Shown in pieces: positions 24,418 through 32,769 of a stretch of 64,000 nt of DNA (the stretch's first letter is position 1; each line of letters begins with the position of its first letter). The notes under the pieces are model-generated. The model had not been told where the DNA came from, ran no database searches, and was given only the letters and a program-made list of their open reading frames with translations. The position numbers were made by a program, and so were the translations under genes. This stretch comes from Bradyrhizobium sp. Arg816 (GTDB lineage Bacteria > Pseudomonadota > Alphaproteobacteria > Rhizobiales > Xanthobacteraceae), in contig NZ_JAPRAQ010000010.1 in NCBI RefSeq assembly GCF_029989365.1, positions 62,001 to 126,000 of the forward strand, given 5' to 3'.

Positions 24418-25602
24418 ATGGACGCCAGAACACCTGATTTTTCCGCCGCGCGGACGGCGATGCAGCGCTACGTCGATCAGGAGATCATTCCATGTGTGTC
24501 CTGGGCGGTGCTGCGGGGGCGCGATATCGTCGATCAGCACTGCGTCGGCTTCGCCGATCGCGAGGCAAAAGCCGCGCTGCGGCCCGACCACATTTTTCGC
24601 GCCTATTCCAACACCAAGATCTTCGTGACGTGCTCGATCATGCTGCTGGTCGAGGAGGGTCGCATCGGGCTTGATGATCCCGTCGAGAAATTCCTGCCGC
24701 AGCTCGGCAATCGCAAGGTGCTGAAGCAGGGTGCCTCGAGCCTTGCCGATGTCGAGCCGGCGAAGAGCCCGATCACGATCCGCCAGCTTCTGACCCACAG
24801 CTCGGGCCTCAGCTACGGCATTTTCGATCCCGGCACGGTGCTGTTCAAAGGCTATAACGAGGCGCGCGTGCTCAACCCGCTCACGCCGCTGACCGACATG
24901 ATCGACAAGCTCGCCGATCTGCCGCTGTCCTATCATCCCGGTACGGGCTGGGAATACTCGGTCGCGACCGACGTGCTCGGCCGCGTGGTCGAGGTCGTCT
25001 CCGGCCACGCGCTCGACACCTTCCTCAAGGCGCGCATCTTCGATCGCCTCGGCATGGTCGATACCGGCTTCTCAGTGCCCGAGGCGCAGCAGGGCAGGCT
25101 GGTTGTGCTCTACACCGGCGCCGACGTGCTCGATCCGATGAAGCCGGGTCTGACGCGGGCCGACAATCTACCTTATCCGCAAGCCTATCGGCGGCCGTTT
25201 CCGCGGCTCTCGGGCGGCGGCGGTCTGGTGTCGACCTTGCCCGACATGCTCGCGCTGGTACGCGCGCTGCTACCCGGTTCGGATGCGCTGCTGAAGCCGG
25301 ACACGCTGCGGCAGATGATGACCAACCAGTTGCCCGCGGGCCAGACCATCCGGTTTGCCAATCTCGGGCCGATTCCCGGCAAGGGCTTTGGTCTCGGCGG
25401 CGCCGTCACCTTTGCGCCGACGCCGTTCGATCCCCCGAATTCGACCGGCGAATTCCAGTGGGGTGGGCTTGCCGGCACCCATTGGTGGATTTGCCCGCAG
25501 GCCAACACCGCCGGCGTGCTGATGGCGCAGCGCCATATGGGCTTCTGGAATCCCTTCTTCTTCGAGTTCAAGCGCCTGGCCTATCAGGCGGTTGGAGGCT
25601 GA
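24418..25602 (+). CDS. Serine hydrolase, beta-lactamase class C fold
   Basis: The 394-residue protein has the SxxK motif SNTK (S64, K67), a YSVATDVLG segment replacing the Tyr-x-Asn motif, and a C-terminal HWWICP. These are features of esterases such as EstB rather than true AmpC enzymes. No signal peptide is visible, so it is probably cytoplasmic. GGGGAAA lies upstream of ATG 24418; a TTG 12 bases earlier is possible. Substrate unknown. Confidence 0.82.
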   Translation: MDARTPDFSAARTAMQRYVDQEIIPCVSWAVLRGRDIVDQHCVGFADREAKAALRPDHIFRAYSNTKIFVTCSIMLLVEEGRIGLDDPVEKFLPQLGNRKVLKQGASSLADVEPAKSPITIRQLLTHSSGLSYGIFDPGTVLFKGYNEARVLNPLTPLTDMIDKLADLPLSYHPGTGWEYSVATDVLGRVVEVVSGHALDTFLKARIFDRLGMVDTGFSVPEAQQGRLVVLYTGADVLDPMKPGLTRADNLPYPQAYRRPFPRLSGGGGLVSTLPDMLALVRALLPGSDALLKPDTLRQMMTNQLPAGQTIRFANLGPIPGKGFGLGGAVTFAPTPFDPPNSTGEFQWGGLAGTHWWICPQANTAGVLMAQRHMGFWNPFFFEFKRLAYQAVGG

Positions 25603-25697
25603 TCGCGAAAAAATTGCCGGCGGCCGCGAATCCCTTCCGGCCTTCGCGCCCTCTTGATGGTCGAGGCATTTTGCTTCGGCTCATTTCGGAGGATGTG

Positions 25698-25907
25698 ATG
25701 GCAATCTACAGGAAGAATATCGGCGGTCTGCATCAGGCGGTGCGGGTTGCGCTCGGAATTGCGGTTGCGGTTGCCGCATTCGTGTATCTCACCGGCGTCG
25801 CGGCGTGGCTGGTGGCGCTCGGGGGCGCAGGATTCGCACTGACGGGGCTCGTCGGCTATTGCCCGATGTGCGCGATGGCCGGGATCGGACGAGGAGGCGT
25901 GTCGTGA
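25698..25907 (+). CDS. DUF2892-type small membrane protein
   Basis: The 69-residue protein has two adjacent hydrophobic helices (VRVALGIAVAVAAFVYLTG and AWLVALGGAGFALTGLVG) and a terminal CPMC motif, as in the YgaP-like DUF2892 membrane anchors that often accompany rhodanese or redox proteins. CGGAGG lies 5 nt before ATG 25698. Its stop overlaps the sigma factor start (GTGA), so the two are cotranslated. Confidence 0.8.
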   Translation: MAIYRKNIGGLHQAVRVALGIAVAVAAFVYLTGVAAWLVALGGAGFALTGLVGYCPMCAMAGIGRGGVS

Positions 25908-26425
25908 GTGCGGCGGCGATCTCGCTAGACCTGTTCGAGGCGGCACGGCTCGGCGATCCCCAGGCGATCGCGTCTCTGCTCGAGACGGCGCAGCCGGATA
26001 TCCGCCGCTACGCACGCGCCACCTGCCGTAGCTCCGCGGATGCCGAGGATGCAACCCAGGAGGCGCTGTGGATCCTGTTCCGCCGTGTCGGCACGATCCG
26101 CTCGCTGGTCGCGCTTTCCGCGTGGCTGTTCAGCGTGGTCCGCCGCGAATGTCTGCGGCTCGCGCGCAAGGCGGGCTTCGCGCCATCGATCGACGACGGC
26201 GAGGCGGAGGCTCTGCTGCTGTCGCGATCCGAAGCCGATCTGCGGCTTGATGTGGCGGCTGCGTTTGAAGCGTTGCCAGCGCACTATCGCGATGTCGCGC
26301 TGATGCGCGACGTCAAGGAAATGACCATCGACGAAATCGCCGTCGCGCTCGGTGCGTCCAGGCAGACCGTGAAGGCGCGCCTGCATCGTGCCCGCGCCCT
26401 GATGCGCGAATATCTGACGAGGTGA
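25904..26425 (+). CDS. ECF-type RNA polymerase sigma factor
   Basis: The 173-residue protein has sigma region 2 (AEDATQEALWILFRRVGTIR) and region 4 (MTIDEIAVALGASRQTVKARLHRARALM), typical of extracytoplasmic function sigma factors. No anti-sigma gene is adjacent. The downstream gene is an AhpD-like enzyme and the upstream one a small membrane protein. A GTG start overlapping the previous stop by three bases is used, with GAGGAGG upstream. The unit is probably an oxidative or redox stress operon. Confidence 0.85.
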   Translation: MSAAAISLDLFEAARLGDPQAIASLLETAQPDIRRYARATCRSSADAEDATQEALWILFRRVGTIRSLVALSAWLFSVVRRECLRLARKAGFAPSIDDGEAEALLLSRSEADLRLDVAAAFEALPAHYRDVALMRDVKEMTIDEIAVALGASRQTVKARLHRARALMREYLTR

Positions 26426-26428
26426 GAC

Positions 26429-26776
26429 ATGACCGATTATCAAACGCCTGACGATCTGAAGTCTGTCCCCGCTTTCGTGGCGCTGGCGCCGGTCGAGGCC
26501 AACGCGTTCCTTGCGTTCAACCACGCGGTCGAGCGCAAGGACGGATTGATCCCGCCGAAATATCGCGAGCTGATCTCGCTCGCGGTCGCGCTCACCACGC
26601 AATGTGCCTATTGCCTCGACGTGCATACGGCGCAGGCAGCGAAGGCCGGTGCGACGCGGGAAGAAGTCGCCGAAGCGGCATTGATCGCCGCCGCCGTGCG
26701 CGCCGGCGGCACGCTCGGCCATGCGCTGCTGGCGCAGCGCTTGTTCGAGCGGCATCGCGGCGAGAGGGAAGCATAG
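26429..26776 (+). CDS. AhpD-like carboxymuconolactone decarboxylase family protein
   Basis: The 115-residue helical protein carries the AhpD motif CAYCLDVH (C59, C62, H66) in the middle of a four-helix array. It starts 3 bases after the sigma gene stop, so it is almost certainly translated with it. ECF sigma factors paired with carboxymuconolactone decarboxylase-type enzymes are known from other bacteria, where the enzyme may be the sensor or effector. Confidence 0.88.
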   Translation: MTDYQTPDDLKSVPAFVALAPVEANAFLAFNHAVERKDGLIPPKYRELISLAVALTTQCAYCLDVHTAQAAKAGATREEVAEAALIAAAVRAGGTLGHALLAQRLFERHRGEREA

Positions 26777-26804
26777 ATGTCTGGTCGACGTCGGGACGCA
26801 TGAT

Positions 26805-27470
26805 TTGCCAAGCTATCTCGGTCTCGATGGATTTCGCTTCGGCTGGGTAGCCGCCTGGATCGACGAGCGCGGCGATCATGGCTTCGACTATTCACCGGGC
26901 CTGAGGCGTTTGCTCGCGTTGCCACACGCGCGTGCGATGATCGACATGCCGATCGGATTGAATCCGAGCGGCTATCGCTTGTGCGACTTGCGCGCCCGCG
27001 AGCTGGTCGGCCCCGCCGTGTTTCTCGGCGCGCGCCGCGATCTCTGGACATTTCCCGACATGGCGGCAGCCAATCGCCACTATTGGGAGCGGGAAGGCGA
27101 GGGCAGGGGCGTGTCGGCGCAGCTCTGGAACATCAGGGACAAGATCAGGGACGTCGACGAGATCATGACGCCGGCGCGGCAGGCGACAATTGGCGAAGCG
27201 CATCCGGAATTGATTTTCTGGAATTTTGCAGGGCGAGTCCGTCTCCCGAAGAAGACGTCGGCGCAAGGTCGCGAGCAGCGCATCTCGTTGCTGGCGCAAC
27301 GCGGCTTCACGCGCTTGGAGACATGGCTGACGCAGCGTCATGGCACCGGAATCGGCCGCGACGATCTCATCGATGCCTGTGCCTGCGCGGTCGCGGCCCG
27401 CGACAGCACAGAGTGTGTCGGCGGCGAAGAGATCGATCCGCGCGGACTGCGGATGGAGATCAATTATTGA
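26805..27470 (+). CDS. DUF429-family protein
   Basis: The protein (SYLGLDGFRFGWVAAWIDER, then MIDMPIGL, WNIRDKIRDVDEIM and EAHPELIFW) matches the DUF429 family of predicted nucleases with an RNase H-like fold. No ATG is available in frame near the start; TTG 26805 is the best initiation codon I see, giving 221 residues, and it is not preceded by a strong ribosome site. An earlier start would overlap the AhpD-like gene, so the exact 5' end is uncertain. Confidence 0.7.
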   Translation: MPSYLGLDGFRFGWVAAWIDERGDHGFDYSPGLRRLLALPHARAMIDMPIGLNPSGYRLCDLRARELVGPAVFLGARRDLWTFPDMAAANRHYWEREGEGRGVSAQLWNIRDKIRDVDEIMTPARQATIGEAHPELIFWNFAGRVRLPKKTSAQGREQRISLLAQRGFTRLETWLTQRHGTGIGRDDLIDACACAVAARDSTECVGGEEIDPRGLRMEINY

Positions 27471-27588
27471 GGTCGCAGCCTGGCGCGTCTCGATTCGGGA
27501 TAAAGTGGTAATTTATTTGAGGCGTGCAGGAACTGTCGACGGTCGGCCCGCGTTCCCCGTGCGAACCGATGACGGAGAAGCTCGTGCG

Positions 27589-27732
27589 ATGAAGGATGCT
27601 AGTCAGTTCGCGACCGCGATGCTCGCGCTCGTTTTCACCGGAGCGCTGCTGGTCACCGGGCAGCTTTTCATCGAGCAACGCGCGCACCGCGATATCGCGT
27701 ACGCCGCCAAGCATCTGCTGCGGCCCTTGTAG
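27589..27732 (+). CDS. Putative 47-residue single-helix membrane protein
   Basis: ATG 27589 has GGAGAAG about 8 nt upstream. The product has one hydrophobic helix (FATAMLALVFTGALLVTGQL) and a basic tail with AYAAKHLLRPL. I recognise no family. It stands alone between the DUF429 and GST genes. Confidence 0.5.
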   Translation: MKDASQFATAMLALVFTGALLVTGQLFIEQRAHRDIAYAAKHLLRPL

Positions 27733-27824
27733 TCCGGCTTCGATGCATGATCATTGCTCGGCCTTGCGCCGTTCGACGGCTCGCCTAGATTAGGCGGCAT
27801 CTCACGAACGAAGCCGAGGTCCCG

Positions 27825-28529
27825 ATGCCTGATCTGTCCGCCTTTCCCATCACCAAGCGCTGGCCTGCCAGGCATCCGGAACTGCTTCAGCTCTATTCGC
27901 TGCCGACGCCGAACGGCGTCAAGGTGTCGATCATGCTGGAGGAGATCGGTCTGCCTTACGAGGTCCACCTCGTGGACTTCGGCAAGGACGACCAGAAGAC
28001 AGCGGAATTCCTCTCGCTCAATCCGAACGGCAAGATTCCGGCGATCCTCGATCCCAACGGTCCGGGCGGCCGGCCGCTTCCGCTGTTCGAGTCCGGGGCG
28101 ATCCTGCAATACCTCGCCGAGAAGACCGGCAGGCTGCTGCCGGAGGACGCCGCGCGCCGCTACCAGGCCATCCAGTGGTTGCATTTCCAGATGGGCGGCA
28201 TCGGGCCGATGTTCGGCCAGGTCGGCTTCTTCCACAAATTCGCCGGCAAGGATTTCGAGGACAAGCGGCCGCTCGACCGCTATGCCGGCGAGGCCAAGCG
28301 TTTGCTCGGCGTGATGGAGACGCATCTTTCCGGACGGCAGTGGTTCATGGATGACGACTACACCATCGCCGACATCTCCATGCTCGGCTGGGTACGCAAT
28401 CTCATCGGCTTCTACGGCGCCGGCGATCTCGTCGAGTTCAGCCAGTTCAAGTCGGTCGGTGCCTGGCTCGAACGGGGGCTGGCGCGTCCTGCCGTGGAGC
28501 GCGGGCTGAACATTCCGAAGCGGCCGTAG
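27825..28529 (+). CDS. Glutathione S-transferase family protein
   Basis: The 234-residue protein has an N-terminal thioredoxin-like GST domain (YSLPTPNGVKVSIMLEEIGL; LNPNGKIPAI; LFESGAILQYLAEKTGRL) and an all-helical C-terminal domain. The Asn of TPNG and the overall layout resemble YghU/YfcG (nu-class, Ure2p-like) enzymes, which have disulfide-reductase activity with glutathione. GAGGT precedes ATG 27825. It converges with the TauE gene (1-base gap). Confidence 0.88.
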   Translation: MPDLSAFPITKRWPARHPELLQLYSLPTPNGVKVSIMLEEIGLPYEVHLVDFGKDDQKTAEFLSLNPNGKIPAILDPNGPGGRPLPLFESGAILQYLAEKTGRLLPEDAARRYQAIQWLHFQMGGIGPMFGQVGFFHKFAGKDFEDKRPLDRYAGEAKRLLGVMETHLSGRQWFMDDDYTIADISMLGWVRNLIGFYGAGDLVEFSQFKSVGAWLERGLARPAVERGLNIPKRP

Positions 28530-28530
28530 A

Positions 28531-29313
28531 TCAGGTCAGCGCCTTATGCGTCATGTAGAGCGCCATCACCGAGATGAGGGCGATCATGACCCTGTGCAGC
28601 ACCGCTTTGCTGACGCCATTGGCCGCGCGTGCGCCGAGATCGGTGCCGATCCAGAGGCCGGCGAGAATCCCGATGATGGCCGGCCAGCCGACCATGAGCC
28701 CCTTGCTCCAGTAGATCCAGGCCGCCGGAATGTTGGTCGGGATGACCGAGAAGATGAGGCTGACGAGTTGCGCCTGGTGCTGCGGGACGCGTAGGCCCGC
28801 GGCGAGGCCGACGGTGATCGCGAGCCCGCCGCCGATGCCCATGAAGCCGGAGGAAAACCCGGCAAGCGCGCCGATGAGGAGCAGGGGGAGCCAAGGCAGT
28901 TCGTCCCGGTCAACGGTCGCGTGGCTCCCGTCCTTGCGGTCACGGCGCAGGATCAGAAGGGCGATCAGCGCGACGAGATAGACGACGTAGGTCCATTGCA
29001 GCACCGAGTCGGAGACCGCCGCCGCGGCGTAGCCGCCGCCCGCACCGCCGACGAGAAATCCGAGGCCGATCCAGGCGATCCATTGCAGCGGGCTGCGATT
29101 GCCGCCCTGCCAGTAGCGGCGTACGCCGGCGAGGCCAGTGGGCGGAACCTGCGTGATCAGCGACGTCCCCTGGGCGACATGCTGCTCCGCGCCGAGCAGC
29201 AGCACGGTGAAGATGACGAGCCCGCCGCCCGGGCTCGTTCCCATGAAGCCCGATGTCAGCCCGCCGACGAGACCGACGCCGATGCCTGCGAGGAGATCGT
29301 GGATCCAGGACAT
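28531..29313 (-). CDS. TauE/SafE-type anion exporter
   Basis: The 260-residue protein has about eight membrane helices and the two duplicated halves of TauE/SafE permeases (GLVGGLTSGFMGTSPGGGLV and GALAGFSSGFMGIGGGLA). The family exports sulfite, sulfoacetate or related organosulfonates. It starts 3 bases after the TetR stop, forming an operon with that regulator. Confidence 0.88.
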   Translation of the reverse strand: MSWIHDLLAGIGVGLVGGLTSGFMGTSPGGGLVIFTVLLLGAEQHVAQGTSLITQVPPTGLAGVRRYWQGGNRSPLQWIAWIGLGFLVGGAGGGYAAAAVSDSVLQWTYVVYLVALIALLILRRDRKDGSHATVDRDELPWLPLLLIGALAGFSSGFMGIGGGLAITVGLAAGLRVPQHQAQLVSLIFSVIPTNIPAAWIYWSKGLMVGWPAIIGILAGLWIGTDLGARAANGVSKAVLHRVMIALISVMALYMTHKALT

Positions 29314-29316
29314 CGC

Positions 29317-29949
29317 TTACGTCCTGGTTCGCCGCTTGATGTCGGGTCTGGTCGTGCGAAATCCTTCGATCACGCCGCGGACGGCCATCATGCAGGCCTC
29401 GATGTCAAAATCCTCGCCCCAGCATTTCTGCAGCACGAAGCCCTGGAAGATCGCGATGAGCACGCGCGCGATCGCATCGGCGCCGAGGTCGCGCTTGATC
29501 AGGCCGTCATGCTGGCCGCGCTCGACCAGCGCCACGATCAGCGCGCGCGGCATGTCGATGCCTTCGACGACGCTGGTGCGGACGCGGCGGTTGCGCAGGG
29601 CCTCCGCCCAGCCATGGATGCCGACGCGACGCCGCGCTTCGCCGGCGGGATCGGTGAGCCATTGCGCGTAGACGCGGATCAGCGCGTGAAGTCCTTCGAT
29701 CGGATCGCCCGATCCCTGCGCCACCGAGTTGAGCACGGCCTCGCGACGATGCCGGTCGTCGGCGAGCGCCTCGATCAAATCGTCCTTGCTCTGGAAGTAG
29801 AGATAGACCGCGCCATGGCTCAAGCCCGACCGTTTGACGATGTCGGCCATGCCGGTCTGGTGGAAGCCTTGCTCGGCGAAGCAGGCGAGGGCCGCTTCGA
29901 GGATCTGCTGCCGCCTTCCTTCGCGTTGCTTGTCGCTGATCTTGGGCAT
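29317..29949 (-). CDS. TetR-family repressor of the TauE operon
   Basis: The 210-residue protein has a TetR N-terminal domain (RQQILEAALACFAEQGFHQT and ADIVKRSGLSHGAVYLYFQS) and a helical ligand-binding domain. It is the first gene of a two-gene operon with the TauE permease, and two matching dyads lie upstream, so it probably represses export of an anion until an inducer is present. The C terminus is basic. Confidence 0.9.
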   Translation of the reverse strand: MPKISDKQREGRRQQILEAALACFAEQGFHQTGMADIVKRSGLSHGAVYLYFQSKDDLIEALADDRHRREAVLNSVAQGSGDPIEGLHALIRVYAQWLTDPAGEARRRVGIHGWAEALRNRRVRTSVVEGIDMPRALIVALVERGQHDGLIKRDLGADAIARVLIAIFQGFVLQKCWGEDFDIEACMMAVRGVIEGFRTTRPDIKRRTRT

Positions 29950-29966
29950 TTTGGCCGTCCATAAAT

Positions 29967-30050
29967 AACTGACAGATCGGTCGTTTTGACCATTTGCCTG
30001 ATACGGCTCCTACAAAGCCGGGCGTTAATAAAAAACGATCAGTCAGTCAT
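29967..30050. promoter_or_regulatory. Pair of TetR operators upstream of the TauE operon
   Basis: 29967-29987 contains ACTGACAGATCGGTCGTTTT and 30032-30050 contains AAAACGATCAGTCAGTCAT. Read on opposite strands they share an AAAACGA-C..TC.GTCA core. Two related sites about 65 bases apart, one near the TetR start, fit autorepression. Confidence 0.7.
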
Positions 30051-30164
30051 TTTTATTATCAAAGGCGATTCTGGTCAAGTCCTGACGGTCAGGGAACAGG
30101 AGGATCAAACCATTGCCGGGGGGCTGTGGCGGAGGTGATGGCGACCCGGCCGGCAATCGCGCGG

Positions 30165-30536
30165 CTAGAACAGCCGTCCGCCGTTCGGCACAGGCTTGCT
30201 CGGCTGCACCAGCACGACCTTGCCCTCGGCATCGGGGAAGCCGAGCGTCAACACCTCCGAGACAACCGGGCCGATCTGGCGCGGCGGGAAGTTGACGACG
30301 GCCGCGACCTGCTGCCCCACCAGCGTCTCGAGCGGATGATTTTCGGTGATCTGGGCCGAGCTCTTGCGCACGCCGATCGCAGGGCCGAAGTCGATCCACA
30401 GCCGCCAGGCCGGCTTGCGCGCCTCCGGGAACGGTTTTGCATCGACGATGGTGCCGACGCGGATATCGACCGCGAGAAAGGTGTTGAAGTCGATGGTTGG
30501 CGACACGGCCGCGGCGGGATCGTGAGTGACGTGCAT
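30165..30536 (-). CDS. CsaA-like tRNA-binding-domain protein
   Basis: The 123-residue protein is a stand-alone OB-fold tRNA-binding domain (FNTFLAVDIRVGTIVDAKPF, then QQVAAVVNFPPRQIGPVVSE and VLTLGFPDAEGKVVLV), the family of the CsaA secretion chaperone and of aminoacyl-tRNA synthetase C termini. ATG 30536 was chosen by family length; an upstream ATG would extend it over the divergent Spx-like leader. Function in this host is unknown. Confidence 0.85.
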   Translation of the reverse strand: MHVTHDPAAAVSPTIDFNTFLAVDIRVGTIVDAKPFPEARKPAWRLWIDFGPAIGVRKSSAQITENHPLETLVGQQVAAVVNFPPRQIGPVVSEVLTLGFPDAEGKVVLVQPSKPVPNGGRLF

Positions 30537-30640
30537 TGATGTGTCCGTTCGGAGAGCGAGGTTCGTTCGCAATGTTGTCGCGCGAACCGGAGTTTCGTAC
30601 AACGCTGCAGTCATCCAACGACGCATGCGCGAGGAAGGTC

Positions 30641-30994
30641 TTGCCCAACATCATCTACGGTATCAAGAACTGCGACACCATGAAGAAGGCGCGTGCCTGG
30701 CTCGACGCCCATGGCGTGGCCTACGGGTTCCACGACTACAAGGCGGCGGGCGTCGAGAAGGACAAGCTGAAGCAGTGGAGCGACAAGACTGGCTGGGAGA
30801 CGCTGCTCAATCGCGCCGGCACGACCTTCAAGAAGCTGCCGGATTCCGACAAGGAAGGCCTCACCGAGAAGAAGGCGCTGGCGCTGATGCTAGCGCAACC
30901 ATCGATGATCAAGCGGCCGGTGCTCGAACTCGGCGGCAAGCTTCTGGTCGGCTTCAAGCCGGACATCTATGCCAAGGAAGTCAAGGCCAAGTAG
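30641..30994 (+). CDS. ArsC/Spx-family protein
   Basis: The 117-residue thioredoxin-fold protein starts IIYGIKNCDTMKKARAWLD; the single Cys after N matches the ArsC/YffB group, which has one active-site cysteine rather than the CxxC of Spx. The best start is TTG 30641 with GAGGAAGG directly upstream; a longer ATG frame from 30536 would overlap the CsaA gene start. It may be a glutathione-dependent reductase, but arsenate reduction is not shown. Confidence 0.8.
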   Translation: MPNIIYGIKNCDTMKKARAWLDAHGVAYGFHDYKAAGVEKDKLKQWSDKTGWETLLNRAGTTFKKLPDSDKEGLTEKKALALMLAQPSMIKRPVLELGGKLLVGFKPDIYAKEVKAK

Positions 30995-31018
30995 GTCGGC
31001 GCCAAATCGCGCTAAGCG

Positions 31019-31711
31019 CTAGTTCAGTTCGACGATCTCGGTGGTGACGCCGGGCTGGTCGGCGAACTCGACGACGTCGGCCGCAGCGATCCGGCCGGGA
31101 GCGCGATGGAAGAGATCGCGGTCGATCACCGCGCGCAGTTTCGGGCGCGGCAGCGCGTCATTTCCGCGCATCAGATTCTTGATCTCGAAGCCGCCGTCCT
31201 CGCAGAACGTCTTGAGCGAGGCGATGACGTGGCAGACCTTGCCGTCGGTCTGGAACGGCAGCAGCAGCCGTTCATAGGCAACTACGCGGCCATAGACGTC
31301 GTCGACGTCGGCCACGCTGTAGACCGGAAGGCCGCGCGCCACGCATTCATGATAGATCGGCATCACGAAGGGTGCGAGGCGCGGCCCGATATAGTCGTCG
31401 AGCAGAACGCCCTTGCCGGTATGTCCATAGGCGCGCGAGATGCGCGTACCTTCGCTCTGGATGATGAGGCGCGGCACCGGTGCAGAAATGTCCACCGTAT
31501 AATAGATCAGATCGGACAGCTCTTCCTCGAGCCGCGCGGGCTGATACTCCCAGATCGCCGGCACCATCTGCCCGCGCGCATAAAGTCGCAGCCACGTGTT
31601 CAGGAGATCACGCTGCCTGATCGACTTGACGACGGAAGAAGCGGCGCTCGCGAAATCCAAGGCAAACTCCAAGACAATATTCCCGACGCATAAAACCCGC
31701 GCATGATCCAT
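31019..31711 (-). CDS. PAS-fold domain protein
   Basis: The 230-residue protein has a central PAS-like region (MVPAIWEYQPARLEEELSDL, YGHTGKGVLLDDYIGPRLAP, YERLLLPFQTDGKVCHVIAS) as in a family of alphaproteobacterial PAS_5-type proteins, of unknown function. No kinase or output domain is attached. The start ATG at 31711 has no obvious ribosome site. It converges with the Spx-like gene (24 bases). Confidence 0.68.
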   Translation of the reverse strand: MDHARVLCVGNIVLEFALDFASAASSVVKSIRQRDLLNTWLRLYARGQMVPAIWEYQPARLEEELSDLIYYTVDISAPVPRLIIQSEGTRISRAYGHTGKGVLLDDYIGPRLAPFVMPIYHECVARGLPVYSVADVDDVYGRVVAYERLLLPFQTDGKVCHVIASLKTFCEDGGFEIKNLMRGNDALPRPKLRAVIDRDLFHRAPGRIAAADVVEFADQPGVTTEIVELN

Positions 31712-32013
31712 GCGGCGGGAAAATTTTCTATGAAGGCTGGCGCGCGGGATGAAAGACCGTTAACGACGGCTTGATGACCGGTGCCTTGCGAACCGGGAGG
31801 CCGGGCAGGCGACATCAAAACACGTCCGACTAAGGGAGCATAAGCCTCCCGGCCGGAGACCTGATCTGCTCAGCTTTCCACCTTGCCTAACCCCCGTCAC
31901 CTCCGGCATATTCCGCGCCCGGAGGCGACGTTCCGGGACAGGCTCCAAGGCCCCCGGAAAGCCGAAGTAGCTAAGGACAGCCACGCGTATTGTGCGGGCA
32001 GGGGGAAATCTGT
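31712..32013. other. Promoter region of the liv operon
   Basis: The 302 bases upstream of livG contain no convincing gene. The sequence is moderately AT-rich compared with its neighbours, with TTAACG and several purine tracts, so the main liv promoter and its regulator site probably lie here. No clear dyad was found by eye. Confidence 0.4.
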
Positions 32014-32769
32014 TTGGCCGATGAGTTCATTCTCGAAACGGAAGGCTTGACCAAGGAGTTCGCGGGCTTCTTCGCCGTCCGCGACGTTGCGCTCAAGGTT
32101 CGCCGTGGGAGCATTCACGCGTTGATCGGCCCGAACGGGGCGGGCAAGACAACGTGCTTCAATCTTTTGACCAAGTTCCTCAAACCGTCCGCCGGCAAAA
32201 TTCTGTACAAGGGGCAGGACATCACGGCGATGGCGCCGGCCGACGTGGCACGCCTGGGACTGGTGCGATCATTCCAGATCTCGGCGGTATTTCCGCATCT
32301 CACCGCGCTGGAAAACGTTCGCGTCGCACTCCAGCGCCAGCACGGCAGCTCCTTCGATTTCTGGCGCTCCAAGTCCGTGCTCAACCGCTTCAACGATCGC
32401 GCGCGTGAACTGTTGAACGATGTCGGCCTCAGCGAGTTTGCCAATACGCCCGCGGTCGAGATGCCCTATGGACGCAAGCGCGCACTGGAGATCGCAACCA
32501 CGCTCGCGCTCGACCCGGAGATGATGCTGCTGGACGAGCCGATGGCGGGCATGGGCCACGAGGACATCGACAAGATCGCGGCGCTGATCAAGCGCATCTC
32601 GGCGAAATATACCATCCTGATGGTCGAGCATAATCTGAGCGTCGTCGCCAATCTCTCCGACATCATCACCGTGCTGACCCGTGGGCAGGTGCTGGCGCAA
32701 GGCCACTACAGCGAGCTCACCAAGGACGAGCGCGTCAAGGAAGCCTATCTGGGAGCCGGTCATGCCTGA
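32014..32769 (+). CDS. livG: Branched-chain amino acid ABC transporter ATP-binding protein LivG
   Basis: The 251-residue ATPase has Walker A GPNGAGKTT, Walker B MMLLDEPMAG, the signature region replaced by MPYGRKRALEIA as is usual for LivG (no LSGGQ), and the H-loop VEH. It powers uptake of leucine, isoleucine and valine or related amino acids. The start is TTG 32014 with AGGGGGA 7 nt upstream. It overlaps livF by 8 bases. It is the first gene of livGFKHM. Confidence 0.92.
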   Translation: MADEFILETEGLTKEFAGFFAVRDVALKVRRGSIHALIGPNGAGKTTCFNLLTKFLKPSAGKILYKGQDITAMAPADVARLGLVRSFQISAVFPHLTALENVRVALQRQHGSSFDFWRSKSVLNRFNDRARELLNDVGLSEFANTPAVEMPYGRKRALEIATTLALDPEMMLLDEPMAGMGHEDIDKIAALIKRISAKYTILMVEHNLSVVANLSDIITVLTRGQVLAQGHYSELTKDERVKEAYLGAGHA

